Shown here in pieces: positions 16,963-27,099 of a DNA stretch of 64,000 nt. This DNA comes from Cytophagales bacterium (GTDB lineage: Bacteria > Bacteroidota > Bacteroidia > Cytophagales > Cyclobacteriaceae), in the NCBI GenBank assembly GCA_033344775.1, contig JAWPMT010000004.1, positions 1,736,001-1,800,000 on the forward strand, read 5' to 3'. Made by a program: the position numbers and the translations under genes. Each line of letters begins with the position of its first letter. The stretch's first letter is position 1. The notes under the pieces are model-generated. The model saw only the letters and a program-made list of their open reading frames with translations. It ran no database searches and was not told the origin of the DNA.

Positions 16963-17520
16963 TCAATTCTCCGGCACCCTTGACCATACCCATTCGCCTT
17001 CAGCGACCCAATCTCCGGCAACCTTCTTGTAGGAAGTATTCCGATGAACGTCCTCATTGACGATGAAATTCTCATCTTTATGATCGTATGAACTTCCGTT
17101 TCTTCTGAAGATGGTCATGGTCGAAATGAAAGTAGAATCGTTCGGAAAAGTAGTGATCCCTTCCGCAAAACCGCTTCCACGATTTCCATTGACGTGAACA
17201 TATTGCTGTTTACCTGGATGCCATGAAAAGAATCCCTCAGAATTGATCAAAACAGTATCCTTCTGATAACTGACAATGGTCAGACTCATGTAATTCCTCA
17301 TCGGACGCTCAAAACATAAGCCAAAGGCCTTGGCTGATCTCGGATTATTGGGTTGATAATTAGGGTTATCTGCCTTCCATTTACCGGTACCTTTAGTCAG
17401 GTATTGCGCCATCCTATCAAAATGCAAGGTTTCAGGTGGGGGATTTTGAGCAATTAGTCGGTCAGGAATCAGGATTAATAAAATCACGATGAACATTACC
17501 TCCGACAGATGATCTTTCAT
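16963..17520 (-). CDS. Secreted hypothetical protein
   Basis: Start set at the ATG at 17518-17520 (MKDHLSEVMFIVILLILIP), 185 residues; four codons more are open upstream. A signal peptide spans about residues 1-24, cut near LIAQ. The mature part is rich in aromatic residues and beta-strand pattern (FSWHPGKQQYVHVNG, MTIFRRNGSSYDH, DWVAEGEWVWSR), resembling the lipocalin-like proteins that report on sample 'weight' or lipid binding, but I do not name a family. It is downstream of a divergent symporter gene. Confidence 0.6.
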   Translation of the reverse strand: MKDHLSEVMFIVILLILIPDRLIAQNPPPETLHFDRMAQYLTKGTGKWKADNPNYQPNNPRSAKAFGLCFERPMRNYMSLTIVSYQKDTVLINSEGFFSWHPGKQQYVHVNGNRGSGFAEGITTFPNDSTFISTMTIFRRNGSSYDHKDENFIVNEDVHRNTSYKKVAGDWVAEGEWVWSRVPEN

Positions 17521-17643
17521 GAAAATTAACACGACTTGAGTTTTTTGGGCCTATTCACAAGATACGCTCTTTTTATTCATTTTTTTTTGAATCGATAATT
17601 GATCTTATCTTCCATTCTCTTTGCAACCAGACCTGTGTGAGAC

Positions 17644-19116
17644 ATGGAAATTGTCATCCTTACTTCTATCATCGTATCATCGGTGATTTTCCTTGGTATC
17701 GGCTTTACCACTTCCTCCAAAAACAAGAGCCTTTCCGACTTTATCCCCATCACTTTGGGCAAAAGCCACGTACGGAATAGTACCGAATTCTCAGCTTCAA
17801 CGGTAGCTACCACCGTGAGTCTGGCAACTATCGTTATCTCCTATTTCCAATTAGCGGGTTATTTCGGGATGTGGCTCTTGTGGACCGTACTCACTACTGC
17901 TATCGGTATGTTTTGGCTGTCCAAAGTCAGCCCTTTGATCCTCAAAAAACTTGCAGCTTACGATCACCGACCTTCCTTACATGAATACCTGGGTTCCGAA
18001 TATGCCTCAGGAATTGTCAAAGTTGTAGGGGCAATCTGTAGCAGTGTCGGATTCCTGCTCATCTTCGCAACAGAGCTGTTAGTTGGATCCCGTTTTCTGG
18101 CTTTTCTGGTCCCCTCAATTCCAGAATGGATCACCGTACTTACTTTGTCATTAGTTTCTGTAGTATATACTTTCCTGGGAGGGTACCGCGCCGTAATCAA
18201 AACAGACAACATCATGATGAATGCAATTTGGGCCCTAATCATCGCCTTTTTTGTCTTCATCGGCTACGGGATCTTCACTGCAGATCTTGGACAACTTAGC
18301 GCAATCCCTACCACCGCGCTTGATTTTTCCAATAGAGATGGGTTGATCTGGTTTTTGGTTGGGATCGCAATCATGAATATCCCTACTCACATTAGCAACA
18401 TGAGCATCTGGCAGCGCATTGGCGCCTCTTCAGATCAGGGGGTGGTGAACAATGGACTGAAAAGAAGCACCTGGATGATTGCCATGGCCTGGGGGTTTTT
18501 GGCTGTCGTTTCGGTCTTGGGCATGGCGTTCGTCAATCCAGAAGACAACACCACTTATTTGTATCAGTTCTTACAGGTATTCTCTAGCTCTACTTTTGGT
18601 TTAATCTTACTTTTCATCATCACCGTCGGGCTTTATGCAGCGATGCTCTCCACTGCCTCCACACTATTGATAGCGACCGTGCATACCTTTTATGAAGATG
18701 TGATCGCCAACTTCAGGTCCGAAGAAGTTGCAAAGAAGATCACAGCTAAAGGAGAATTTCGCACTGCTCGAATCACCATCATCATTGCAACAATCATTGC
18801 TGTTGCGCTGGTTGAGGGACTAAAACTGATTGGCTTCTCTATCTCCGACCTTGTTTTTGCCATTTATGGAGGGGCATTGGCGCTCTTCCCTCCCATTTTA
18901 CTATCACTTTACCTACCGAGTGAGCGGCTGCATCAATATTCCAAGCGTGCTTCCATAGGAGTAGTACTAGGATTCATTGTCGGTTGGGGCATGGCCATCG
19001 TGGGCAAAATCATTGGAGATGATAACATGATCTTTTTATCACCAACTTTCGGGATAGCTGCCAGTGCGTTGATGTTATGGCTGGGAAGTTTTAAGGACAA
19101 GCCTTTAGGAAGCTAA
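17644..19116 (+). CDS. Sodium:solute symporter (SSS family)
   Basis: A 490-residue membrane protein with about 13 hydrophobic segments. SSS-type features are the early ATTVSLATIVIS region in the first helices, GGYRAVIKTDNIMM after helix 5-6 (the family GGxxAVxxTD motif), and MLSTASTLLIATVHTFYED (the MSSxxSxLLxxxxxxxxD motif) near residue 340. Substrate cannot be assigned. It ends 10 bp from the convergent kelch lipoprotein gene. Confidence 0.88.
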   Translation: MEIVILTSIIVSSVIFLGIGFTTSSKNKSLSDFIPITLGKSHVRNSTEFSASTVATTVSLATIVISYFQLAGYFGMWLLWTVLTTAIGMFWLSKVSPLILKKLAAYDHRPSLHEYLGSEYASGIVKVVGAICSSVGFLLIFATELLVGSRFLAFLVPSIPEWITVLTLSLVSVVYTFLGGYRAVIKTDNIMMNAIWALIIAFFVFIGYGIFTADLGQLSAIPTTALDFSNRDGLIWFLVGIAIMNIPTHISNMSIWQRIGASSDQGVVNNGLKRSTWMIAMAWGFLAVVSVLGMAFVNPEDNTTYLYQFLQVFSSSTFGLILLFIITVGLYAAMLSTASTLLIATVHTFYEDVIANFRSEEVAKKITAKGEFRTARITIIIATIIAVALVEGLKLIGFSISDLVFAIYGGALALFPPILLSLYLPSERLHQYSKRASIGVVLGFIVGWGMAIVGKIIGDDNMIFLSPTFGIAASALMLWLGSFKDKPLGS

Positions 19117-19126
19117 AATGGCCCGG

Positions 19127-20287
19127 TCATTCTAAAGAAAAATCCCAAAAATCCTTTTGAAATTGGGACATCCCTGATTCAGAAATGCCCGTACCAAAAT
19201 ATCCCTTTTCTCCTATACTGAAGGCAGTTGCAAATCTTCGACCATCCGGATGGGAATTCCTCTGAATCCATTGGTTGGTGATCGGATCATATTCCCAGCA
19301 TGTTTTTCCCACTACATAGATCTTACCTCGCAATTGAAAACTCTGTAGCCCCCATGTCAAATCTCCTGGAAATATGGCCAACTCCTTCCATTCCTTGGTT
19401 TCAGGATCATAGCTCCACCAGTCAAAAGCATCGTTGAAGCCAAGCCCGATATAAGCCAGTTTATCGATTACTTCTGTAACGTGGCTGGAAGTTCCTGCCC
19501 CCGGATAAGTATCTACAAGGATCCATTCATCTTTACCAGGATCATAATGCCATATTTCCTCCCCCAGCAACAAGTAACCCTCATTTCCGATCATGAAAGC
19601 TGGATAAGTGTCCCTAAAATCAGGCAAAGTACCCGGAAAATCATTAAACCTATTCCATGTATTTGTTAGTAGACCGAAAGCATAAAATTCTCTTGTGATC
19701 TCCGTTTCATTATCCTTTACGCCTAAGACAACATATACCTGATTGCCAATCACAAAGCCCGAACTGAATCGCCTGGCGCCATTGGGTATTGTAGGTAAAT
19801 CAGTCCACGAATCACTACTCGGATCATACTTCCAGAAATCATCCAGAATACGACCATTATCCCCACCGGCACCTACATATCCATATCCGCCAAAAGCAAA
19901 GCCGACCGATGCACCAAAACCAACTTCTGCGGGAATGCCCTGTTTTTGAGTCCAGGTGCCCTCAAGAACGGTGAAATCCTGGTCACTTCGGATCATTTGA
20001 TCACTTACCTGAATGGAAATAGGTCCAGTAGTTGCTCCGGATGGAATCTCCACCATCAGCAAAGAGTCATTCAGGGAAATAATCTCTGCCAAGGTGCCAT
20101 TAAAATCAACATTCATCGCACCTGTTTCCACACCAAAACCACAACCTTCAATCGAGACCAAATTCCCCACTCCTTCACTTTCCGGCGAAAAGGAAGTGAT
20201 CACCAGTACTCTGATTGGCTCATCATTACAGGCTGCTATTAAAAGCATACACCCCAGAAGGATTCCTATCTTTATCAGGCCTTTCAT
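19127..20287 (-). CDS. IPT/TIG and kelch-repeat lipoprotein
   Basis: Start set at the ATG at 20285-20287 (386 residues). A lipoprotein signal (IGILLGCMLLIAAC) places Cys20 as the lipidated residue. Residues ~30-110 form an IPT/TIG Ig-like domain (SFSPESEGVGNLVSIEG). The rest contains about five kelch-like units of the form ...WKYDPSSDSWTDLPTIP..., predicting a beta-propeller. Such proteins are surface-exposed in Bacteroidota; ligand unknown. The gene is divergent from the TonB receptor operon, with 188 bp between. Confidence 0.82.
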   Translation of the reverse strand: MKGLIKIGILLGCMLLIAACNDEPIRVLVITSFSPESEGVGNLVSIEGCGFGVETGAMNVDFNGTLAEIISLNDSLLMVEIPSGATTGPISIQVSDQMIRSDQDFTVLEGTWTQKQGIPAEVGFGASVGFAFGGYGYVGAGGDNGRILDDFWKYDPSSDSWTDLPTIPNGARRFSSGFVIGNQVYVVLGVKDNETEITREFYAFGLLTNTWNRFNDFPGTLPDFRDTYPAFMIGNEGYLLLGEEIWHYDPGKDEWILVDTYPGAGTSSHVTEVIDKLAYIGLGFNDAFDWWSYDPETKEWKELAIFPGDLTWGLQSFQLRGKIYVVGKTCWEYDPITNQWIQRNSHPDGRRFATAFSIGEKGYFGTGISESGMSQFQKDFWDFSLE

Positions 20288-20475
20288 CAATATGAAGATA
20301 ATGAAATTGAAGGACCTTTCTAATGAAAGCAAATCGGGTAACTATTATTCATTTTAGTTTTTACTTCAAGTGGTTTTCTCGTCAGTTCACCCTGGTCTGA
20401 TGTAGTTTGAGCCCGATTGTTCTTTTGTTTCTTCCCTGAAGGTATGACTCTTGTCTCTGTAATTGATAGAGATTC

Positions 20476-22902
20476 ATGCTGAGATTAAGAGTTTATTTCG
20501 CGTTTTTGTTGATCACAGTTTGCTTCTCTGGAAGAAGTCAGGTTATCCAATCTCTCAGTGGATTGATCATCGATGTTTCCTCTAGAGAACCATTACCTTA
20601 TGCGACAGTTTCAATAGAAGGAACATCGCTTGGGACCACAAGTAACATGGATGGGTACTTTTCATTCGTATCGATTCCTTCAGACACTTGTTCCTTACAG
20701 ATCCAATACATGGGGTATGAGACGCTGACATTCCCGATCAGTGAGTTCCTAAAGCTAGATCGACCGGTGATCCAGATGAAGGTCTCCAGTCAAATGCTGA
20801 ATGAAGTCGTTGTTACCGGATCAAATCTGGACCGACAAATGATCAAGGCCTCCGGACAATTGAGTCGTGTTAGTCTATCTCCCAAAGCACTGGCTGCCAT
20901 ACCCAGCATGGGGGAACAAGACATTTTTAGGGCACTGCAATTGCTCCCTGGTGTCAGTGGGACGAATGAAGCATCTTCTGGCTTATATGTACGTGGTGGA
21001 ACGCCCGACCAAAATCTTATCTTACTGGATGGCTTCACGGTCTATCATGTTGATCACTTCTATGGCTTCTTCAGTGCATTTAATCCAAATGCTATTAAAG
21101 ATGTCCAATTGTATAAAGGGGGGTTTGAATCAAAATATGGAGGGCGGCTCTCCAGCGTAATGGAATTGACTGGCAAATCTGGTAATCAAACCAGACTAGC
21201 GGGTGGATTAGGAATCGGAGCCATTTCGGCTAATGCATACTTAGAAATCCCTCTTGGCAGGAAGCTTAACTTTTTTGTAGCCGGACGAAGATCATATACA
21301 GACATTATCAAAAGTAGTGTCTACAATAACATCTTCGATTTATACAATGATGCTAATGCTCAGACAACCGTACCCCAAAATCAAAATCAGGGAATCCAAA
21401 GAAGACAAGGAAATAGACAAACACAACAAGAAGTCACAGAACCCTCGTTTTTCTTCTATGACCTCAATTCGAAACTAACCTTTCGACCTTCAGACAAGGA
21501 TGTAGTTTCTCTGTCTGTTTATAATGGCGTGGATGACCTGGATAATTCTCGAACTACCAGTAATAGTTTTGAACGAAACAACGGAGATACAATTAACATC
21601 GCAAGTGACATAGATGATGTACTGAAATGGGGTAATATAGGATCCAGTATTCGGTGGGCCCGGCAATGGAATGACCGATACTATAGTCATGTGAACATTG
21701 GATACTCCAACTATTTCAGTGACAGGAACCGACTGACTTCCATCGAAATCGGAAGATCCGACACTACAATCTTAAGAAGTTTTGGAACCGTAGAAAGTAA
21801 TGATTTGAGGGATTATTCTCTGGCAATTGGTAATGAGTACATTCTTAACCAATCGCACACGTTGAATTTCGGAACTCAAATCACCTATAATGACATCTCC
21901 TATCAGTACAACCTGAATGACACAATCCAGTTAATTGACAATAGAAACGACGGTACGCTGTTCACCCTTTATCTTCAGGATAGCTGGAAACCGCAAAAAG
22001 ATTTAACAATAACCGGCGGCCTCCGTGGATCCTATTTTGACGTCACCGAATCAACCTTTTTTGAACCCAGGCTCTCTGCTTCTTATGAACTGAATGATCG
22101 GGTGAGGCTAAGTGGAGCATGGGGACATTACTATCAGTTCGTCAATCGAATAGTCCGGGAAGATGTCACACAAGGAAGCCGTGATTTCTGGTTACTGGCG
22201 GATGACAATCAAAGTCCTATTAGTTTTTCTCGTCACCTAATAGGGGGAATCGCCTATGAGATTCCTAATTGGCTGTTGAACATTGAGTTCTTTGACAAGA
22301 CATTGGAAGGAATCTCGGAATTCAGTCTCCGGTTTACTGCGAATCCCAATAATGAAGGTCAATTCTTCTTTGAAGGAACTGGGGTCGCCAGAGGCCTGGA
22401 AGTATTACTTCAAAAAAAAGACGGCAACCTAAAGGGCTGGGTTAGTTATACGTTAAGCGAGGTTGTGCATGACATTGATGGAATCAGCGACAATCCATTT
22501 TACGCCTTGCACGATTCCCGACATGAAATTAATGTGGTGTCCACCTACGAATTGGGAAAGTGGATTTTTGGTGCCACCTGGGTGTATGGAACAGGTAAAC
22601 CATATACCGCTCCTTATGGGGAATATCAAATTACAACATTGGACGGAACGGACTATGAATTCATCAGCGTCGGAGCAAAAAATGCTTTCCGATTACCAGA
22701 TTATCATCGATTAGACCTGTCCGTAAATTATAAGATACGTCTAGGCCAGGGAGAAGGGAATATTGGTCTTTCCCTATTCAATTTTTACGACCGTACCAAT
22801 ATCTGGTACAAGGAATTCTTGATCGAAGAAGAAGAGGTCATTGAAACGGGCGTCAATTTGATTGGACTTACTCCTAATCTTAATCTGAGCATCAAATTTT
22901 AA
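20476..22902 (+). CDS. TonB-dependent outer-membrane receptor
   Basis: An 808-residue protein: signal peptide 1-21, a carboxypeptidase-regulatory-like domain (~25-110, SGLIIDVSSREPLPYATVSIEGT), a plug domain (~130-240, with LYVRGGTPDQNLILLDG), then the 22-strand barrel ending in a terminal Phe (LNLSIKF). It is a SusC-like/TonB receptor of the type paired with DUF4249 rather than SusD. It imports an unknown ligand using TonB energy. It is first in a four-gene operon with DUF4249, a LytS-like kinase and a LytTR regulator. Confidence 0.92.
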   Translation: MLRLRVYFAFLLITVCFSGRSQVIQSLSGLIIDVSSREPLPYATVSIEGTSLGTTSNMDGYFSFVSIPSDTCSLQIQYMGYETLTFPISEFLKLDRPVIQMKVSSQMLNEVVVTGSNLDRQMIKASGQLSRVSLSPKALAAIPSMGEQDIFRALQLLPGVSGTNEASSGLYVRGGTPDQNLILLDGFTVYHVDHFYGFFSAFNPNAIKDVQLYKGGFESKYGGRLSSVMELTGKSGNQTRLAGGLGIGAISANAYLEIPLGRKLNFFVAGRRSYTDIIKSSVYNNIFDLYNDANAQTTVPQNQNQGIQRRQGNRQTQQEVTEPSFFFYDLNSKLTFRPSDKDVVSLSVYNGVDDLDNSRTTSNSFERNNGDTINIASDIDDVLKWGNIGSSIRWARQWNDRYYSHVNIGYSNYFSDRNRLTSIEIGRSDTTILRSFGTVESNDLRDYSLAIGNEYILNQSHTLNFGTQITYNDISYQYNLNDTIQLIDNRNDGTLFTLYLQDSWKPQKDLTITGGLRGSYFDVTESTFFEPRLSASYELNDRVRLSGAWGHYYQFVNRIVREDVTQGSRDFWLLADDNQSPISFSRHLIGGIAYEIPNWLLNIEFFDKTLEGISEFSLRFTANPNNEGQFFFEGTGVARGLEVLLQKKDGNLKGWVSYTLSEVVHDIDGISDNPFYALHDSRHEINVVSTYELGKWIFGATWVYGTGKPYTAPYGEYQITTLDGTDYEFISVGAKNAFRLPDYHRLDLSVNYKIRLGQGEGNIGLSLFNFYDRTNIWYKEFLIEEEEVIETGVNLIGLTPNLNLSIKF

Positions 22903-22909
22903 ATGAAGT

Positions 22910-23743
22910 ATGATGAAAAAATTGATATTCATTTTAGCGCTGCCTATCTCCTTACTACAGTCTTGCGAAGATGTACCTGAATTCGGGGAGAATGAAACTG
23001 TTCCGGTTATAGAGGCATTCATATACGCCAATCAACCCGTTCAAAACATCATAATAAAGGAAGTTCAGCCTTTCGGAGCCACGGAAGGAACTGAAGTATT
23101 TCTAACAGGGTTGCAACCACAAATCCTTAGGAATGAAAATGCTTTTGAACTCACAGAAAGTGAAGGGAATCCTGGGCACTATTTCTATTCTGGGACAGAT
23201 CTGATCATTGAAATAGGCGAAACCTATGAATTTTCAGTGGATTTTGGTTCGGTACAAGTTACAGGTGAAACCACTGTTCCATCACCCCCGATAGGCTTGA
23301 CCATGGTAACGGACACACTGGAAGTACCAGCCATTGAAGAACGTAGGGATTTGATCCGCTTCTTTCAATCAGGGGACAATCAACTCCTCGTCGAATGGGA
23401 AAACCTTGGAGGTGCGTATCATTATATTTTAATACGGAATGTTGAAGAAAATCCTTTGCCTCTGGATCCGAATGAATTGATTCCCTTCAACTTCAATTTT
23501 ACTTCCGAGCCTACACAGGACGACTTTTTCAATTTATCGGCTTTCGCTCATTTTACTCAGTTTGGATCACATCAGCTGATTTTATTTCGAGTAAATCCCG
23601 AGTATGCGCTGCTTTATGAAAGTCTCGAACAAGATTCGAGGGACTTGAATGAGCCTTTTAGTAACATTACTAATGGTGTAGGGGTCTTCTCTGCCTTTTC
23701 AAGTGATACAGTAAACTTCGAGATTTTACAAAGACCGGATTAA
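22910..23743 (+). CDS. DUF4249-family lipoprotein
   Basis: A 277-residue lipoprotein with signal MMKKLIFILALPISLLQSC (Cys19 lipidated). The mature chain opens EDVPEFGENETVPVIEAFIYAN, the DUF4249 pattern, and is beta-rich. DUF4249 proteins accompany TonB receptors of this type in Bacteroidota and probably act as surface partners. It starts 7 bp after the receptor gene stop. Confidence 0.85.
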   Translation: MMKKLIFILALPISLLQSCEDVPEFGENETVPVIEAFIYANQPVQNIIIKEVQPFGATEGTEVFLTGLQPQILRNENAFELTESEGNPGHYFYSGTDLIIEIGETYEFSVDFGSVQVTGETTVPSPPIGLTMVTDTLEVPAIEERRDLIRFFQSGDNQLLVEWENLGGAYHYILIRNVEENPLPLDPNELIPFNFNFTSEPTQDDFFNLSAFAHFTQFGSHQLILFRVNPEYALLYESLEQDSRDLNEPFSNITNGVGVFSAFSSDTVNFEILQRPD

Positions 23744-23746
23744 AGC

Positions 23747-24793
23747 ATGATGAAACAACCAGCGAATAAACATTTAATAGTTGTATGCATATCCGTGGCG
23801 ATGATGAGCCTGGTAGGCGGTGCCCGAATTGGCATTATGCAACGAATGGATGGCTGGTGGATGGACTTCAGTTTTTCAACTTATGTCCTAAGGATGGTGT
23901 TCCCATTCATTTTGACCTACGTCTTCCTGTGGCTCAACCTATTGAATGGTTTTCTCAAAATTGGTCAGTGGACCATAAACTTAGAAAGTACTGGAGTTAG
24001 GATCGTCCTAAACCTATTCGCTTTTCTGGTACTACATATGTTGATGGACAGCCTGCTTCACGCATTTGAAGCTGATTTACCTATAGGTCCCAGGTCTTTG
24101 ATAAGAAGCATCATCGGTAATGCGATGCTAGTCGCAGGGATTCTGGTGATCAGTTGGATTTACCGACTGATTGACCGTAATCATCAAATTTCTCTTGCCA
24201 ATTCACAACTAAAAGCGGAAAATGAAAAATCTAAATATGAGGCATTGAAAGCACAGATCAACCCTCATTTCTTTTTCAACTCTCTGTATGCGGTTACCGG
24301 ATTGATTGATAAGAATCCTGAAGAGGCGAAATCCTTTATCCGGGAAATGTCTGATGTCTTTCGTTATGCACTGGAAAATGGAAAGGAAGATCTCGTTTTG
24401 CTAGCATCGGAATTAAACTTTGCCCATGTGTATATCAAGTTATTCAAAACCAGATTTCCTGACAGTATCACTTTCGAAGTATCTGTGGCCGATATTGCAA
24501 AGCGACAAAACTTACCTTCTTTCTCAATACAGTTACTGTTGGAAAATGCCGTAAAGCACAATCAGTTCGATCAATCTAATCCACTGCACATAAAAATATT
24601 TGATCAGGATGGTTTTCTGGTCATTGAAAACAGTTTGCGCCCAAGACCAGTAGAAAAATCGTCAGAAATAGGTCTATTCAATTTAAACCAACGCTACATT
24701 CATTTGTCTAAGCAGGAAATAGTCATTCGAAAGCTAGAGAATAGCTTCATTGTGAACCTACCCCTGATAGACCATGAACGTAATGATCATTGA
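23747..24793 (+). CDS. LytS-type membrane sensor histidine kinase
   Basis: A 348-residue protein with about four membrane helices (residues ~10-140), then a His_kinase domain with the motif AQINPHFFFNSLYA (phospho-acceptor His174) and a HATPase N-box LLLENAVKHN. It has no periplasmic sensor domain, so it may sense within the membrane, like other LytS/YehU-type kinases. It overlaps the LytTR regulator by 20 bp and follows DUF4249 by 3 bp. Confidence 0.9.
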   Translation: MMKQPANKHLIVVCISVAMMSLVGGARIGIMQRMDGWWMDFSFSTYVLRMVFPFILTYVFLWLNLLNGFLKIGQWTINLESTGVRIVLNLFAFLVLHMLMDSLLHAFEADLPIGPRSLIRSIIGNAMLVAGILVISWIYRLIDRNHQISLANSQLKAENEKSKYEALKAQINPHFFFNSLYAVTGLIDKNPEEAKSFIREMSDVFRYALENGKEDLVLLASELNFAHVYIKLFKTRFPDSITFEVSVADIAKRQNLPSFSIQLLLENAVKHNQFDQSNPLHIKIFDQDGFLVIENSLRPRPVEKSSEIGLFNLNQRYIHLSKQEIVIRKLENSFIVNLPLIDHERNDH

Positions 24794-25523
24794 AGATGAA
24801 GAACTCCTTGCTGAACAACTAGAAACCATGATTCAGGAGATTGCAAAGGAATATAAAGTAGTCGCTACTGCTCATTCCATTGCTTCTGGAATACACACCC
24901 TACGCAACAATCAGGTAGTGGATTTGATTTTTTCGGACATCTACCTGGCAGATGGTTTATCCTTTGAAATTTTCAAACAGGAACGCACAGAAACCCCAAT
25001 TATTTTTACTACAGGGTATAATCAATATGCCATAAAAGCCTTTGAACATAACAGCCTCGATTATCTTCTTAAACCGCTGAAACCTGAAAAGCTGGAACAA
25101 TCTCTTTCAAAATTTGAGAGGCTCCGAGCACTAGGCACAACACCTTCATTTAAGGAGCAATTCCCAACTATCAAGGAGGTAATTTACAGAAGTAACTTTC
25201 TGCTATCTCAAGGAGATCGACTGGTCCCGATACACGTGGATGACATTCAATATTTCACGGTAACTCATGGGGTGGTGAAAGCGTTTACCAAAAAGGACCA
25301 AATGTTCTTGATGGAAGAGACACTCGAAGAATTGTCGGAGCAATTAGATCCAAAACTCTTTTTTCGCGCCAATCGACAATACCTGATTCATCGAAATAGC
25401 ATACGCCACATCGAACGTTATTTTAATGGTCGCTTGCTCATAAACCTCTTCCCGAAATCCCTCTCAGGCATCGTGGTAAGCCGTAGACGAGCTCAACTAC
25501 TCAAAGCCTGGATGAACATCTAG
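24774..25523 (+). CDS. LytTR-family response regulator
   Basis: A 249-residue regulator. The receiver domain has the acidic pocket at IIEDEE, phospho-acceptor Asp55 (in LIFSDIYLAD), TTGYNQYA and the Lys of LLKPLKP. The C-terminal ~100 residues are a LytTR DNA-binding domain (DDIQYFTVTHGVVKAFT ... FFRANRQYLIHRNSIRHIE). It is the last gene of the receptor operon, so a ligand-responsive feedback on the transporter is likely but unproven. Confidence 0.92.
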   Translation: MNVMIIEDEELLAEQLETMIQEIAKEYKVVATAHSIASGIHTLRNNQVVDLIFSDIYLADGLSFEIFKQERTETPIIFTTGYNQYAIKAFEHNSLDYLLKPLKPEKLEQSLSKFERLRALGTTPSFKEQFPTIKEVIYRSNFLLSQGDRLVPIHVDDIQYFTVTHGVVKAFTKKDQMFLMEETLEELSEQLDPKLFFRANRQYLIHRNSIRHIERYFNGRLLINLFPKSLSGIVVSRRRAQLLKAWMNI

Positions 25524-25572
25524 TAGGTATCAAGACCTAAGCACCCCAGCATCCTTCATCGAAAAACTTGCC

Positions 25573-26253
25573 TTAGTTCTTGAATAGTTTTGCATAATCG
25601 TTGCCCCAGGCGACCCTTTCGTCCCCTACCTCCTCACTGGTTTTTACCCTTAAAGCTTTCAGCATCTCCATAGATTGTGATGCATCCTTTCCCAGAAATC
25701 GGAGAAAAGCAAATCCGATCATGCCCGTTCTATGGATGCCGGCTGAACAATGCAAATAGATTTTACCTCCTTCATCTAGGATTGCCTGCATACTTTTGAA
25801 TAACTCCGCCAATTCCTGATATCGTCCTTCGACAGGAGGCTGTGCGGATTCCATTGGAAACCACAGCCAGCCCAGGCTGTTTTTGATAGCAATCGACCGG
25901 ATAGTTTTTGCTTGCTCACCTTCAGAAAGTAGGGTCAGGATGTGGGTTGCATTTTGAAGTTTTAGATCAATGCCCATTTTTGTACTGGGCCGGTGCCCGA
26001 TAGCCAGGTGGCCACCTCCTAATTCCACCCAGTTCATCATTTCCAGGTTTTCAATGGCCTTTTTCGTCCCTTTGACCTTCGCAAGCAATGGACCTATTTG
26101 TTGCTTGGGAGCATTTTCTTCTTTGATCAACGCAACAAGATCAACCACCAATTCCCTGGAAGTTTGTAAGGCTCCTTCAATATCTTTCTGAACAGGATTG
26201 GCCAGCCATGATTCTGTTGACTGTACTATTGCTTCAAGCGACTTATCCATCAT
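25573..26253 (-). CDS. Dual-specificity/tyrosine-phosphatase-like protein
   Basis: A 226-residue protein. Residues ~80-226 contain the phosphatase loop HCSAGIHRTG (Cys169, Arg175), with the general-acid region upstream around WFPMESAQPP. The N-terminal ~70 residues are helical and not part of the standard domain. Substrate could be phosphotyrosine, phosphoserine or an inositol/nucleotide phosphate. It is the last gene of a leftward unit with amidohydrolase and thiD. Confidence 0.82.
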   Translation of the reverse strand: MMDKSLEAIVQSTESWLANPVQKDIEGALQTSRELVVDLVALIKEENAPKQQIGPLLAKVKGTKKAIENLEMMNWVELGGGHLAIGHRPSTKMGIDLKLQNATHILTLLSEGEQAKTIRSIAIKNSLGWLWFPMESAQPPVEGRYQELAELFKSMQAILDEGGKIYLHCSAGIHRTGMIGFAFLRFLGKDASQSMEMLKALRVKTSEEVGDERVAWGNDYAKLFKN

Positions 26254-26277
26254 TGCGTAGCTAAAACCAGCCCTAAT

Positions 26278-27096
26278 TTACGGTATCCCAAAATGATTGA
26301 TGGGACCATGACCTTTTCCGAGCACCTTATCCTTCCCTGATGCAATGGCTTGATTGACGTATCGAATGCCCTTTCCAACTGCTGCCACCAATCCGTCTCC
26401 AAGACTCAAATACGCAGCAATACTTGATGACAAACTACAACCAGTTCCGTGGGTGTTATTTGTATTTATCCTCGGACTTTCTATTACATGAATATCATCC
26501 GTCGCGAAATGGTAGAGATGGTCCAGCATCTTGTCACCTGAAATTTCTAAGTGACCGCCTTTCAGTAAAACAGAAGTTTGGAAAGCTTGTCCAAGCTCTC
26601 TGGCAACAGTTGCCGCTTCATGAGGTTCAATAGGCCGCCCGATCAGGATCTCAGCTTCGGGTAAATTCGGTGTGATCAGCGTCGCTTTCGGAAGAAAGGC
26701 TTTCAAACAATCAATGGCAGCTTCATCGATCAGGTTGTCCCCCGAAGTGGCGACCATCACCGGATCGAGGACAATATTACCACCGCCATATTCCTTTAGT
26801 TTTTCATCAACCGTTTGGATCACTTCACATGAATGCAGCATACCGATTTTGATAGCGCAAAAAGCGATATCGCTCAATACCGCATTCAGTTGCATTTCGA
26901 GATGAGGGATAGGAATCGCATGTATATCCGTCACACCCTGAGTATTTTGGGCAGTCGTAGCCGTGATGACTGAAGCTGCATAAGCACCACAAGCACTGAT
27001 ACTTTTGATGTCCGCCTGAATACCAGCACCGCCTCCGGAATCGCTTCCGGCAATGGTCAACACGGCGGGATAAGCTTTATTCATATCAGTATCCAT
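26278..27096 (-). CDS. thiD: Hydroxymethylpyrimidine (phosphate) kinase
   Basis: A 272-residue member of the PfkB-like ThiD family: TIAGSDSGGGAGIQADIK at the N-terminus, KIGML near residue 85, DPVMVATSGD near 119, and the C-terminal GTGCSLSSSIAAYL motif with the catalytic Cys-loop. It phosphorylates HMP-P in thiamin synthesis. No other thi gene is present. It lies 3 bp after the amidohydrolase gene; a second ATG four codons in is equally possible as start. Confidence 0.95.
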   Translation of the reverse strand: MDTDMNKAYPAVLTIAGSDSGGGAGIQADIKSISACGAYAASVITATTAQNTQGVTDIHAIPIPHLEMQLNAVLSDIAFCAIKIGMLHSCEVIQTVDEKLKEYGGGNIVLDPVMVATSGDNLIDEAAIDCLKAFLPKATLITPNLPEAEILIGRPIEPHEAATVARELGQAFQTSVLLKGGHLEISGDKMLDHLYHFATDDIHVIESPRINTNNTHGTGCSLSSSIAAYLSLGDGLVAAVGKGIRYVNQAIASGKDKVLGKGHGPINHFGIP

Positions 27097-27099
27097 TAA

